A stretch of DNA of 64,000 nt, taken from assembly GCA_020310875.1 (NCBI GenBank), contig CM035423.1, positions 125,688,164 to 125,752,163 on the forward strand, written 5' to 3'. Of the stretch, positions 10,453 through 21,177 are shown piece after piece. The notes beneath the pieces are model-generated. The model saw only the letters and a program-made list of their open reading frames with translations, made no database searches and was not told the DNA's origin. The stretch comes from Ceratopteris richardii. Its lineage: Eukaryota; Streptophyta; Polypodiopsida; Polypodiales; Pteridaceae. The stretch's first letter is position 1. Each line of letters starts with the position of its first letter. The translations under genes and the position numbers were made by a program.

Positions 10453-10462
10453 AGGGGGGATT
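10453..10462 (+). other. Polypurine tract of copia A
   Basis: AGGGGGGATT directly precedes the 3' LTR start at 10463, as expected of the plus-strand primer site. Copia B has AGGGGATT at the same place. Confidence 0.7.
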
Positions 10463-10535
10463 TGTTGATATATTTAGGTAGTGATGTGTGTGAACACACT
10501 AGGACTTCCGGGGCACTTTTTTCCCTCTTTAGGAG
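10463..10535 (+). mobile_element. Copia A 3' LTR, left part
   Basis: Begins TGTTGATATATTTAGG and matches the first 73 bases of the copia B LTRs (43143 and 47909). It ends in AGGAG, which is the target duplication of the gypsy element that follows. Confidence 0.85.
10531..10535 (+). repeat. Target-site duplication AGGAG (left)
   Basis: AGGAG occurs immediately before the 5' LTR and again at 27493-27497 directly after the 3' LTR. In an empty copia LTR (43212-43216) the motif occurs once, which proves insertion. Confidence 0.92.
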
Positions 10536-11184
10536 TGTTGGAAGCAGCCAGAGGCATAGAAGACACGGAAGCATGTAACGACAGAGCAGGGAGCTAGTGG
10601 AATCTTTTTTCAAAGAATCATGTTTTAGAAATACTTTTCAAAAACCTCCAACAGTGATTTTTATCACTAATGTAACATATGTAACATAGAAAAACCCTTT
10701 TGTTAATTTCTAGCTCCATTTTGTGCAAGATGAGGAGTCCTCGAGCTCGAGGAGCTTAGGTAGAATGAGCGTATCAATTTTTGTTATTTTTAGACACCGT
10801 TTACCCTTCCAAATAGCATCTAGGACCTAATTTTTAACTATGCCGGTCACTAAATGTGAAACCGGTCAAAACTAGTCTAGAAACTATAAAAAGAGCTAGA
10901 GAGCTCATTTTTTAGGTTAGCTTGTTGGAGTAGAGAAGAGCTTAGAGCTATTTTGAGCTTGTAAGAGTGTTCTTGAGTAATAGAGTTGATTTCTCACCTT
11001 CCATTGTATCTTGCTTGTCTCTTCGTAGTGTGTGTGTATGTGTGTGTGCAGTTCTATGCTTCTCACCTTCACTCTCACTTCATCTCACATTCACGATCTT
11101 CATATCACTCCTATCTCTTCCGCGGATTGACATTAAGGAGGTGGAGCTTCTTAACGTGGTTCTCACCATTGTGCTAGAGCAACA
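10536..11184 (+). mobile_element. Gypsy 5' LTR
   Basis: 649 bp, TGTTGG to GAGCAACA. It contains a TATA box at 10885, AT-rich upstream sequence and a CT-rich region with an alternating gtgtgtgtatgtgtgtgtg run near 11030. Almost identical to 26845-27492. Confidence 0.93.
10885..10891 (+). promoter_or_regulatory. LTR TATA box
   Basis: TATAAAA followed by AGAGCTAGAGAG, placed about 300 bases before the LTR end. It is conserved in the 3' LTR (near 27194). The likely core promoter of the element. Confidence 0.6.
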
Positions 11185-11191
11185 CCAAATT

Positions 11192-11209
11192 TGGTGCCGT
11201 TGCCGGGGA
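11192..11209 (+). other. Primer-binding site, tRNA-Asp type
   Basis: TGGTGCCGTTGCCGGGGA lies 7 bases after the LTR. It differs at one base from the TGGCGCC... sequence complementary to plant tRNA-Asp that Athila-type elements use. Confidence 0.8.
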
Positions 11210-11329
11210 TCGAGTCTAGGACGAATGTGTGATGGTAAGAGTATAGCAAGAAGTGGCGTTGAAAGGTAAAAATTTCAGTTTTTGTTGTTGTTTTTACTTA
11301 GTTTTTGTTGTTTTTCACCTCCCCCACAC

Positions 11330-11866
11330 TCCATCGCGATTGGCTCACGCCATTGCGACGGCTCGGCCGGACCATCGCGACGGTCTCATGCCATCGCGAC
11401 GGTTCATTTGGACCATCACGACAGTTCGCGGACCATCGCGACTTTTTGGTTGACCCCACACCATCGCGATTGGCTCACGCCATCGCGCCGACGCTGCCAC
11501 GTGGCAAGCTAGACCATCGCGACAGTTCACACTTCACGCCATCGCGACAACACCCTTACACCATCATGACAACTCGAATTTTGGACCATCACGATTGGCT
11601 CAAGCCATCGCATCTGTGACCATCGTGACGGTTCACTTTGGGCCATCACGATTGTTCACGTTGACCGTTGACTGACGCCATCGCGATTGTCCGCCTGATC
11701 AAGCCATCGCGATTGTTCACTCACCCCGACCATCGCGATTGTTCACATTTGGACCATCGCGACCGTGCACTTCAGACCATCGCGATTGTTCACCTTCACG
11801 CCATCGCGACGGTCCCAGACCATCGCGATCATCTCACGCCATCGCGATTGTGCACCCCCATCGCAA
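11330..11866 (+). repeat. CATCGCGA repeat array in the gypsy leader
   Basis: About 24 units spaced 15-40 bases apart, roughly 15 of them exactly CATCGCGA and the others one or two changes away, mostly CG to TG or CA. A fuller consensus is accatcgcgattgttcac. The core TCGCGA is palindromic and CpG-rich. Reading frames across it are by-products of the repeat. The array lies between the primer site and gag, in the untranslated leader of the genomic RNA. Confidence 0.9.
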
Positions 11867-12701
11867 ATTTTAGGGTTTCATTTTTTGGCCAATTTTGGGG
11901 CTATTTTTGGGAAATTTTTGGGTGATTAGACTCATAGGAGACCCCTTAGCTCATATTTGGAGAAAAACCTATTTGTCAGTTTTTACCCCCCCAGGGCTTG
12001 AACGGTCATAACTTGCTCATCCGAAGTCCGTTTTTTGAGCTTAATAGCTCGTTAGAAAGCTCTTTACGAGTACTACGTGACGTCAACTGTTTTTTTCTTA
12101 AAGGATATGTCTATTTTTGGATAAACTATTTTGAGGTTGACCTAGTTTGGGACTAGAAAGCCAGGGGGCAAGAATTGAAAAGTTGGGCAAAAGGGAAGGG
12201 ACTTAAAAGGTGTATATACTCAAGTGCTTGATCATCCAATTGTGAATTGTTCTAATAGTGAATTTTTCCAGGTCTAGCAAGGGCAATCAAGGGCAACCAA
12301 AGCAAGGCAGTGAAGGGCATAAAGCTTGGGAAGCGCCGCTTCTTGGGCATCAGAGCAACCAGAAAAGCTGACTCGAGGTTGGAAGATTACTCAACCCCCT
12401 TAGTCAATTCTTAGCTTAGGATAAAACGTTAGCATTGTGGATTAAACACGATAGGAATGCCTCGAGTTCAAGAGAATTAAATTTATCAAGTCTAAGACTA
12501 AAGATAAGGGTGTGTAATACGAAAACCTAAAGGAAAGAACATAAGTCTGACGGAACGAGAACTCAAAGTACCACAGAAAGTCGAATTCCTGATGCATACA
12601 TTAAGACAAGACTCTAGAGAAATTTAAAAAGAATCAAGAAAGTAATAACAAAGAATCATTGATGATCTGAGCGTGTACTGAGTGTGCAAGGAAGAAAATT
12701 A
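11867..12701 (+). other. Gypsy untranslated leader downstream of the repeat array
   Basis: No coding frame. It includes a segment near 11997-12060 (aacggtcataacttgctcat, then gtccgttttt) of a type often seen in leaders of plant gypsy elements. The first plausible gag ATG follows at 12702. Confidence 0.5.
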
Positions 12702-15176
12702 ATGAACCTTAGATCGGGCAAACATATAGGTAAGTCAAACGGACGAAGCCTTAGATCATCAGAGGCAAGTGTAAGAACTACTGCACGATCGTGGGCTCAA
12801 CAATTGAAAACTAGTTATCCCTACGAGAGCTCAGATACTAGTGATTCAGAAATGGCATTTAGCACAGAAAGACCAGAAGGAGGGTCGAATGTAGCCTATT
12901 TAGAAAAACCAGAAGGACCCTATAGAACGCAACTAGAGTTTCTCTGAACCAACCGATTAGGTGCTCGCATCTATGAGGATGGTTTGCGAAGGCAAGTGGT
13001 GCAAATGCACAACCCCGATCAAGCCATCGGATTGGAACATCCAGTGGTGAAATTCGAGAGAGACGCATACATAGACAAGGAAGGAACAATGTACATCTTA
13101 AGTACGCAGCCAAACAATACCAATGAGTTTGGCATGATTCAGCCAGAGACGGAAACTAAATCTCAAGGAAAAGAACCATTAGAAGAGCCTAGAACACCTA
13201 GAGGGAAATCTGTACTGACACGAGTACTAATCCCGGAATGGATCCCTCAGGACAACAGAAGCATAGAGTTGTTTGTAAATAAAGAAACTGATGAAGCCTT
13301 TTGGAGATACAAGACCGAACTACTTAGTGAGGTAGGTATCATCACAATATACGAGTTTAAGGACCCGGATACACCTGGAAAGGTTGTATACCTGGATGAG
13401 ACTTCAGAATGAGTCTTTGTGGTGCCTGACCATGCTAAAAACACATACACATGGAGAGGTGAATTGGTATTCCCTCCATCTAGAACGAACATGAATACAA
13501 GTCAACAAGGGGCAGGAACATCCTCAACCCATGGAAATCAAAGAGAGAAAAATAAAGAGAGACCCGAAGTAAGCTTCACTTATCTCGTAGGGAGATAGAA
13601 CAACCACGGACACTAATAGAGCGGATAGACAAAGAGATCATGGAATACCAGGTGGTAGAGATGATTTTCCTCTACCTAGACCACGTGAACACGCAAGAAT
13701 ATTGAGACCCACTCAGTTAGTGAAATCCATGAAAAGTTACTTTGATGGGACAGGAGATCCCTATGACCATGTTGCAGAATTCAAGCAAGTACTAAGAGCA
13801 GAACAAGTCGAAGACATGTTCACGCAATACAACGCATTTGGACTAACGTTAAAGAATACAGCTTTAACTTGGTTCCAACCTTTGCAACAAAGGCAATTTA
13901 GAGACATCCATCACTTTTTAGAGTCCTTCATCACTGAATTCTCTAAAAGTGGGATTAGACATGACACGTCTTCATTGATTCATAGCTTCAAACAGACCCC
14001 TCAGGAAACAGTAAGACTGGCAGGACGTAGGTTTAGACAATATCTTGAACGATGTCCAATGCAAGAGCTACCCTCACAGGCCAAGCAAGTGTCATTGTTT
14101 CTAGATGGCTTGTTGAGCTCTAAACTACGCTCCTATGTGTACCTAAAAGAACCCAGAACGCTAGAGCAATGTGTAAGAATATGTATAGACATTGAGGACA
14201 ACTTAGGAGACGAATTGGAACTCTCAAAGGTCTACAAGGACTCAGATTGTTCTTCTCTAGCATCCACAAAATTGTCTAACTCGATAGAAGACCTAGCAGA
14301 AAAAGTGGCCCAGAAACTAGGAGTTTCTAGTAAACCTAGGGTACTAACAAACAAGAATTGTTACACCTGTGGTGGAAATCATATGGAAAATGTGTGCCCC
14401 AATGCACCACAACCACAAGCCAACCCTAGTGGCCAATACTGTACAATTGAGAGAAGATACACGAATCATACGGCTCAAGACTGCCCATACAACAAGCAAA
14501 CCGTGAGACAGAACTACCCGTAAGCATACACACAACCAGGTAGGTATCAAGGCCAATACAATTCTCAGCCTTATTACTATAGGCCTCCTCAAAACTACCC
14601 ATACCAGGCTCAATAGAGACCTCAACCCGTCTTAGCTCAGCAGCCACCCCCACCAGCGAATGTCATCTCAGTCAAATACGCTGCTGCTGAAGAGAACCTA
14701 AGTAGGGCCTTAGTGCCTTCTTCAACCTTTGATCATAGAGGGTGATCCGAACTCAAATAGTTTTGACTCTACTCATGTAGATAGTCCACCCGCTTATTAC
14801 ACGGAGTCACCAGAACATGTGGAAACATATCATTATGATAGTCCACCAGTGGAACCTAGTTGGGAGCCAGACTATGCTAATGTGATGTACACAAACCCAA
14901 ATCCACGGCCCCAATTAAGACAACAAAGACCACAGGGCCCTAGAGGACCATGCTTTAGGTGCCAAGGAGACCATTTCATAAAGGATTGTCCACATCCTCC
15001 GATAGCAGGGCAATCACAGTACTATAACATACAAGGCTTTTGTGCTGATTGTGGCAAAGAGCACATAATCAAAGATTGTCCTAAGAACCCAGTTAACGCT
15101 TCGAATGTGACACCGATTAACGTGATAGGTATTGTAAATAACGCAGATGGATCCAACCCTACATACGTGCCTATCT
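12702..15176 (+). pseudogene. Gypsy gag (nucleocapsid precursor), with frame lesions
   Basis: I place the start at ATG 12702 because the product opens MNLRSGKHIGKSNG, the usual opening of plant gypsy gag. An N-terminal region ends in an in-frame TGA at 12945 but resumes in phase to 13412. After a frame change, 13702-14523 encodes the Retrotrans_gag-type domain (SYFDGTGDPYDHVAEF, ALTWFQPL, RRFRQYLERCP) followed by zinc knuckles CYTCGGNHMENVC and, in another frame, CFRCQGDHFIKDC and CADCGKEHIIKDC (14951-15080). The knuckles are CX2CX3HX4C, one residue shorter than the common CX2CX4HX4C. Three or four lesions break the frame, so this copy could not make full-length gag. Confidence 0.85.
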
Positions 15177-15598
15177 GAGCTATCACTAGAGCCCAGGCGC
15201 TCTTACAGAACCAACAGCTTAATCAAGAGAAAGCAGCCGGAACCAGTGAAGTTGCAGAATCTAGCAGTAAAAAGACTAAATCTTGGAAAGATTCTAGAGA
15301 AAGAATTAAGAGAAAATGGAGTAGAAAGATAACTGAGTTGGAAGGAAGTTTGAAGGAATCTAGAGCCAAAATTCTAGAATTGACTTCACAGGAATTGAAT
15401 CAAGAGAATCCAGCTCAGAAATCAGGATCAGTTTTAGCGGAACCCATACCAGAAAACCTAGATATGATGTTTCGTGCATACCAGGCTAGATTAAACGAAG
15501 GACCTCTAGTAGCTGAAATGAGTAAAAACTACCCTCGAGCTGATCTAGAAATTGAGAGAACTAAACTTTGCATGAAGATGGTAGAATTAGCATAAGCT
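15177..15598 (+). pseudogene. Gag C-terminal / linker region
   Basis: Two short frames link the knuckles to protease. They encode Lys/Glu-rich, helix-forming sequence (KRLNLGKILEKELRENG, then LKESRAKILELTSQELNQEN). No recognised domain. 15338-15595 ends in TAA and is in phase with the protease frame that starts at 15599. Confidence 0.6.
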
Positions 15599-16729
15599 TT
15601 GTTCGAAGCCTCTAGATATCTTAATTGGAATAACATGGCAAAATCGGAACTACACTTTCAAGGACTAATGGAGAGGCTAGAATACTTGATAGAGAGCAAA
15701 GAGAAAAAGGATCAGCATAGGAACCCCATTGTCCCAGAGACACAGGAAAGGAATGCACCATCCCTGTCTCAAGTACCCAATACAGAAATTCAAGACAATT
15801 TGTCTTCCATACATAGGTACTCACATGAATTTTTGAGACAAATCCAAGAAGAGAAGTGGAGAAAAGAACAAGGAATTCATCCTCCTATTCAAGAAATAGA
15901 TGACTTGCAGGAGCAATTTCCCCAAGACATTCCCTCTATTTACGATGGTGTAGAGGAAGAACAACTGAGTGAAAACACAAGATTTGGATCTAATTCTTTA
16001 CAAGAATTACCTCAGTTCACAGGACCTTGGGAAGCAAAGTCTATTAGTATGAGAGCACCCACGATAATAGTGAGGAATGAAGAATCAGTAATCCCTAGAA
16101 ACACGGAAGTGATCAGGAATACTAAAGTACAGTGTAATCTCACTCTAGAGGAGTTGTTAAAGGTAAAACCAGAATTGTGGAAACATGTAGCAAATCAATT
16201 CCCCAAGCTTGCTACTACTCCCTCACAAATAGGATCACAAAATAAGGTACCAGAGATACCCGTAGAAAAGATTGGAGATGTAAGCGAAGGAGAGGAAGGT
16301 AACACTTATCTTCCGATAACCCATCAGGGCTACACCACGAAAGCCATCTTAGATTCAGGAGCCGGAGTAGCCATAGCTACCACCGCTTTATGGAAACGTT
16401 GGGGTAAGCCAGCATTAAGACCCACCAGGATGAAGCTACAAATGGCTGATGGACACATAGAAAAACCATTAGGCTTACTAGAAGGCATATCTCTCACCAC
16501 TTGTGGTGTGGAGTTTGAGCATACTTTTGCCATTTGTGACTTTGCAAAAAATCATGCTTATGAGATGATATTGGGACGACCATTCATGCGTCAGTTGCAA
16601 ATTGTACAAGATTGGGGAACTAATTCTTTGTACTTGCAACATTTAGGAGTGACTACCAAAGTCAATCTTAAGGACTATTCACATAGAGTTGTACCCCCAA
16701 TACAATGGAATACCATCCATAAGACTTAG
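15599..16729 (+). CDS. Gypsy protease (first retropepsin) with N-terminal extension
   Basis: 376 codons without a stop. The first 240 residues are hydrophilic linker. The retropepsin follows: YLPITHQGYTTKAILDSGAG, with catalytic Asp in DSG at 16352-16360, a flap region with LQMADGHIEKPLG, and EMILGRPFMRQ, the usual ILGR-F segment near the domain end. It cleaves the gag-pol precursor during particle maturation in this family. The frame runs on after TAG (16727-16729) into 17302. Confidence 0.85.
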   Translation: MFEASRYLNWNNMAKSELHFQGLMERLEYLIESKEKKDQHRNPIVPETQERNAPSLSQVPNTEIQDNLSSIHRYSHEFLRQIQEEKWRKEQGIHPPIQEIDDLQEQFPQDIPSIYDGVEEEQLSENTRFGSNSLQELPQFTGPWEAKSISMRAPTIIVRNEESVIPRNTEVIRNTKVQCNLTLEELLKVKPELWKHVANQFPKLATTPSQIGSQNKVPEIPVEKIGDVSEGEEGNTYLPITHQGYTTKAILDSGAGVAIATTALWKRWGKPALRPTRMKLQMADGHIEKPLGLLEGISLTTCGVEFEHTFAICDFAKNHAYEMILGRPFMRQLQIVQDWGTNSLYLQHLGVTTKVNLKDYSHRVVPPIQWNTIHKT

Positions 16730-17302
16730 GTAGAGACGGAATCCGTGCACTCATTAGAATCAGATCCTTCTTGGTTGCATGAGGATACTCATTTATGTAT
16801 GTGTAAAGTTGCAAAACAAGAGGAAGAAAGATTAGAAGCAAGGACCTTAGGTGCAGAACAACATCCACGAACCCTTCAAGATCCAGCCTATGCACCTGTA
16901 GTATTCCCTGACGAAGAGTTTGAACCCCATGGTTGGGCAGAAATCCTAGCAACCATGGATGTAGCCATCAATGAAAAACAATGGACACCCCACTGTGACG
17001 AGGATGGCTATGACATTTTAGTTTTTACGATAGAGCCAATCATGAGTGATTCAATTTTAGAAGAGTGTGAACCTAGCACTGATGCATTTGAGGATGCAAG
17101 TGATTTTGATTTAGAATCAATTATCATGGACCCACCCTTTGCATCAGAGGAAGAATATTTCTACGAAGTAGAGACTCACCCTCAGAGACACGAGGAAATT
17201 ACGAATGAGGTGAGGTTAGCCACAGGAGTGACTACTAAAAGTGAAAGGCAAGAAAAGAAAGAAGAAAGAAACCATGTCAAAAACAGAAGAATCTTTGTTT
17301 GA
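16730..17302 (+). CDS. Acidic linker between protease and RT
   Basis: In phase with the protease after one TAG. It encodes about 185 residues rich in Glu and Asp (DEDGYDILVFTIEP, FEDASDFDLESII), then a basic stretch (KSERQEKKEERN). No recognised domain. A frame change between 17241 and 17302 leads into RT. The acidic region could be a spacer or a host-interaction region; I cannot tell which. Confidence 0.6.
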   Translation, partial: VETESVHSLESDPSWLHEDTHLCMCKVAKQEEERLEARTLGAEQHPRTLQDPAYAPVVFPDEEFEPHGWAEILATMDVAINEKQWTPHCDEDGYDILVFTIEPIMSDSILEECEPSTDAFEDASDFDLESIIMDPPFASEEEYFYEVETHPQRHEEITNEVRLATGVTTKSERQEKKEERNHVKNRRIFV

Positions 17303-19316
17303 AGTACCTGAGAACTTCAAGAAATATGAAATCGAAGATAGAAGAATCATGGTACGAATGCCTAATAGAAAGGCGAATGACGGACAAGTATATGATAACC
17401 GAGAGAAAACCAAGAAAATAATAGTAGCCGTAGAAGGAGAAGAAGAAAAATGTACATACATAGGGCATGATTTGACGAAGGAAGAAGAAGAAGAGCTAGT
17501 TGCCCTATTGCGCGAATATAGAGATGTGTTCGCTTGGAGTTACAAATATTTGAAAGGAGTAGATCCAGATAAATGTTCTCATAGAATCCCTATGACTCTA
17601 GATGCAAAACCGACAAAACAGAAACCGTACACGTACAATGATAACTACGCTGCTAAGATTAAAGAGGAGATAGATCGGCTGATAGAAGCAGCATTCATTT
17701 ACGAAATTGAGCATACCGAATGGGTATCCCCCATTGTGGTAGTGCCCAAGAAAAATGGAAAATTGTGTGTATGTATTAACCTTAAAAAAGTTAATGCCGC
17801 AATGATTAGAGACAGTTATCCTCTTCCTATCACGGAACACTTATTGGAAAGAGTTGCGGGCAAGGAAGTTTACAGCTTCCTTGATGGTTTTTCAGGTTAT
17901 AATCCAGTAGCCATTGCTCCAGAGGACCAACACAAGACGGCATTTGCCACCGAATGGGGCATATTTGCATTTCGTGTGATGCCATTTGGCTTAACAAATG
18001 CACCCGCCACTTTCCAGCGACTCATGTGTCATGTTTTTAAGGAATTCTTACGCAAGAGTTTGGAAGTTTATGTTGATGACATATGTGCTCATTCTAATAT
18101 CAGGCAGACGCATATCCGAGAGTTAAGACAAATATTTGAAAAATATCGAGAATATCAGGTTTGTTTGAACCCAGAAAAATGCATTTTCATGGTCAGACAA
18201 GGCAAAATTCTAGGACACATTGTGTCAAAAAATGGAATCTCTACGGATGAGGAAAAAGTAAAAGTAATTGCAGAATTACCTAGACCAACTAACGTAAAGG
18301 AGGTACAAGCATTTATGGGCCATTGTGGTTATTATAAGAGACTCATACACATGTATGCAATCATAGCCAAGCCTTTGTACTCTCTTTTAACCAATTTTGA
18401 ATGGACAGATGAATGTGAAAATTCATTCAATGAACTTAAACGACGCTTGTGCTCAGCACCTATATTGACTACCCCAGATTGGAGTAAGCCATTCCATGTA
18501 CATGTGGATGCATCCAATTACGCCATAGGATGTGTGTTAGCACAACCCACGAGTGAAGGTAATATAGATCTCCCCATAGCTTACGCGAGCAGACAATTAA
18601 ACGCAGCAGAAAGAAATTACACCACGACGGAACGAGAGGGATTAGGGATGATCTACGCGGTAAAGAAGTTCAGACACTATTTGTTGGCAAACAAATTCAA
18701 TTTCTTTACAGATCATCAAGCCCTATTTAACTTAGTCAACAAACCATGTAACACAGGACGATTGATACGTTGGTTTCTATTACTCATGGAGTATGATTTT
18801 GAAGTAGTAGTCAAGAAAGGAAAGACACATCTTAGAGCTGACCACCTTTCAAGATTAACCTTAGGAGAAGCTCCTCAAGGAATAGTGGATGAATTACCAG
18901 ATGCATATTTGTTTAACCTTGAGATAGCACCAGAATGGGCTAAACCAATAGTCCCTATTCTGACATACGGACCCAAGAATCCTAGGATAAGGATCAAGGA
19001 GGGAGAGATTACCAAATCTCAAAGATATCAAATCATAGCAGGAAGCATATATAAACAGGATAATCAAAAGATTCTTGCTTGCTCTGTAGATGAATCGGAA
19101 CATGCAAATTGGTTGCAATTAGCACACGTAGGTGCATTAAAGCAACATCATTCGAAACATCGAACATTACAGACTCTGCATAGACTAGGAGTATATTCGC
19201 CTTCGATGGAAGCAGATGTCTACAAGTTGTGTAAAGAATGCCATGTTTGTTGTGAAAGACCACCAGTAAGAACATGCTACATTGTATCACGTGTCTCTCA
19301 CACCAGACTGGAGTGA
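17273..19316 (+). CDS. Gypsy reverse transcriptase and RNase H, plus a zinc-binding-like segment
   Basis: An open frame of about 680 codons. RT motifs in order: IDRLIEAAFIYEIEHTEWVSP, VVVPKKNGKLCVCINLKKVN, YSFLDGFSGYNPVAIAPED, FRVMPFGLTNAPATFQRLM and the catalytic VYVDDICAHSN (18066-18100). The RNase H domain has HVHVDASNYAIGCVLAQ, AERNYTTTEREGLGMIYAV and FFTDHQALFNLV. After the connection (HLRADHLSRLTLGE) comes IIAGSIYKQDNQKI, then AHVGALKQHHSKH and KLCKECHVCC, which resembles the H-H-C-C domain that normally precedes integrase. A full such domain follows again in the next frame. The frame ends at 19316. Confidence 0.9.
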
Positions 19317-21177
19317 ATCTTTAGTGACGTACTTGAGGACGAAGACATTCCCTCAAGGAATGACCTTAGCTCGACAACGCAGTCTGGAGCAGGAAGCTCA
19401 AGACTATTCACTTATTGGCGATAATCTATACAAAAGAGGACGAGATGGATATCTAAGACAATGTGTTCATGAAAGCGATTATCTGAGCATACTAGAGACT
19501 GCACACCAAGGTGTTGCAGGTGGTCATTTTGGACTTGAAAGGATAATCAAAGCCATCCTCTTTGCAGGATTATGCTGGCCCACTCTTCACATGGATGCTC
19601 ATACCTATGTTAAGAGATGTGATGTGTGCCAAAGAACTCAATTTCCTACTCGCAGAGATGAAATGCCATTGAAACCCATGATGGGCAGACGTGCATTTTC
19701 AAAGTGGGGTATAGACTTTGTAGGACCCATTAACCCCCCTGCAAAAGGTACGCATGCTGAATACATCATTGTCGCGACGGATTATCTTACCAAATGGGTA
19801 GAGGCAAAAGCCACAAAAAAGAATGATGCACACACAACTGCAAAATTCTTATTTGAGAATGTCTTTACAAGATATGGATTGCCTATAGAGTTAGTGAGCG
19901 ATCGTGGAACTCACTTTCTAAACCAAGTCATTGAATATTTGTTACAGGATTTTATGGTGATTCACAAGAAATCCGCACCATATCATCCTCAGGCCAATGG
20001 TCAGGCTGAAAGCACTAATAAGATCATTTGTAACGTACTGACGAAACTCGTGAACAACAAACGTTCAGATTGGGACAAACAGTTACACCACACTGTTTGG
20101 GCATATCGAGTGGCCTACAAGACCGCACTCAATGCAACTCCCTTTCAGATGGTTTTTGGTCAGAATGTTGTGCTTCCTTTGGACTTCTTGATACCGACCC
20201 TTAAGGTTGCACAAGAACATCAGTGGACCCGCCATGAATTATCAGCGAGAATAATGGACTTGGAACGATTAGGAGAAACCAGGTTAAAAGCAGCAGCAAG
20301 AATATACGCGGCAAAGAAACGGCAGAAAGCATATTTTGATGCACATGTGAAAGATAAAGGCTTAAAAGAAGGAGATTTAGTTCTAGTATATACGTTGAAA
20401 CAACACGCACGGAAGTTAGAAAAGCGAGGTTATGGACCTATGATCATTAACAGACTCTCGACAAGTGGAGCAGTACAATTAGCCACCTTAGAAGGAGACA
20501 TAATGCCTAATTACATTAGTGGATGTAGAGTCAGGTTATATCAGGAACCTCTCACTGAGGATATGCTTAGACGACTCACGTTGGCAAAGAAGCGTAAGGA
20601 GGAAGAAAATAGAATACGAGCTGAAGCTCAGGCAGAAGCAATAGAACGCATTAAACACATGAAGTTTAGAAGACAAGGACTAGGGAGAGAACATTATAAC
20701 CATCTGGAAACAACACCCAGATACCCCATGGCTATGTGTGAGGTAAAGTCCCAAACTCATCCTAGCATAGTGGACAGGAGACCATTCATTACAGTCAGGC
20801 TAGAGCACGGCAACCCTTGCCGAGAGCTCAGGGCTTTAATTGACTCAGGTGTTGCGACTAGTGCGATTAGATGGTCCCACTATAAGGATTGAGGAGTAGA
20901 AATGCAGCCAATTGAGGCATACCTCATAGGCCTAGGAGGCATGGAAACCCCTTGCATGGGTGAGGTGGACCTTCCTATCCTCATTAAGGAAGTGACCATG
21001 ACAGCGAAGCTACTAGTGTGCCATGATGACGACCTGATAGAACCCCTAATCCTTGGCCAAGATTGGCTATACGATCACTCAGTGGACCTAAATCTTAGAC
21101 AAAGCTCCTTACAAATTGGAACCTTAGAGCAGAAGCGAGTGATACCGCTGGACTTCCCTAATGGCATTTTCGACTGA
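19282..21177 (+). pseudogene. Gypsy integrase fused to a second retropepsin-like domain (one in-frame TGA)
   Basis: It starts with the H-H-C-C domain (AHQGVAGGHFG and KRCDVCQR), then the integrase core with D in SKWGIDFVGP, D in ELVSDRGTHF and E in QANGQAESTNK, and the usual GPMII C-terminal fold. After a charged helix (RLTLAKKRKEEENRI) comes FITVRLEHGNPCRELRALID, whose D-S-G codons are at 20842-20850. After TGA 20890-20892, the same phase gives METPCMGEVDLPILI and LILGQDWLYDH. This is the strand, active-site Asp, flap and ILG-x-D pattern of a retropepsin. The TGA probably derives from CGA, so the fusion was once continuous. I know of no standard gypsy architecture with protease behind integrase. 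Confidence 0.85.
20780..21130 (+). CDS. Second retropepsin-like domain (C-terminal to integrase)
   Basis: About 115 residues within the integrase frame. The hydrophobic strand RPFITVRLEHG leads to ALIDSGVATSAI (catalytic Asp, Ser, Gly); a Gly-rich flap candidate GLGGMETPCMG is followed by KLLVCHDDDL and LILGQDWL. The first protease of the element (16300-16640) shares only the general pattern, so this is not a recent tandem copy. If active it could process the downstream product. Alternatively it could have come from another element. Confidence 0.75.

Larger units (their letters stand above)
6690..10535 (+). mobile_element. Copia A: 5'-truncated Ty1/copia element, 3' LTR interrupted by the gypsy insertion
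   Basis: From about 6690 the sequence is collinear with copia B (from 44070 on) through gag, protease, integrase, RT and RNase H, to a polypurine tract and the first 73 bases of a 3' LTR. The 5' LTR and gag start are missing. The remaining LTR is at 27493-27655, so the element is one insertion later split by the 17-kb gypsy element. Codon phase is largely preserved in pol. Confidence 0.85.

Noticed and set aside
10967..11269. Small protein encoded in the gypsy LTR
   Set aside because: Starts in the LTR, runs across the primer-binding site and is duplicated in the 3' LTR only as far as the LTR goes. Better explained as chance.
11330..11866. CRISPR-like array of short repeats (CATCGCGA)
   Set aside because: Repeats are only 8-18 bases, degenerate and irregularly spaced, inside a plant retrotransposon leader. 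No cas genes and a eukaryotic context.
11253..11925. Overlapping open frames across the CATCGCGA array (both strands)
   Set aside because: They arise from the repeat itself, in three phases at once. No conserved domain, and the real gag start lies at 12702.
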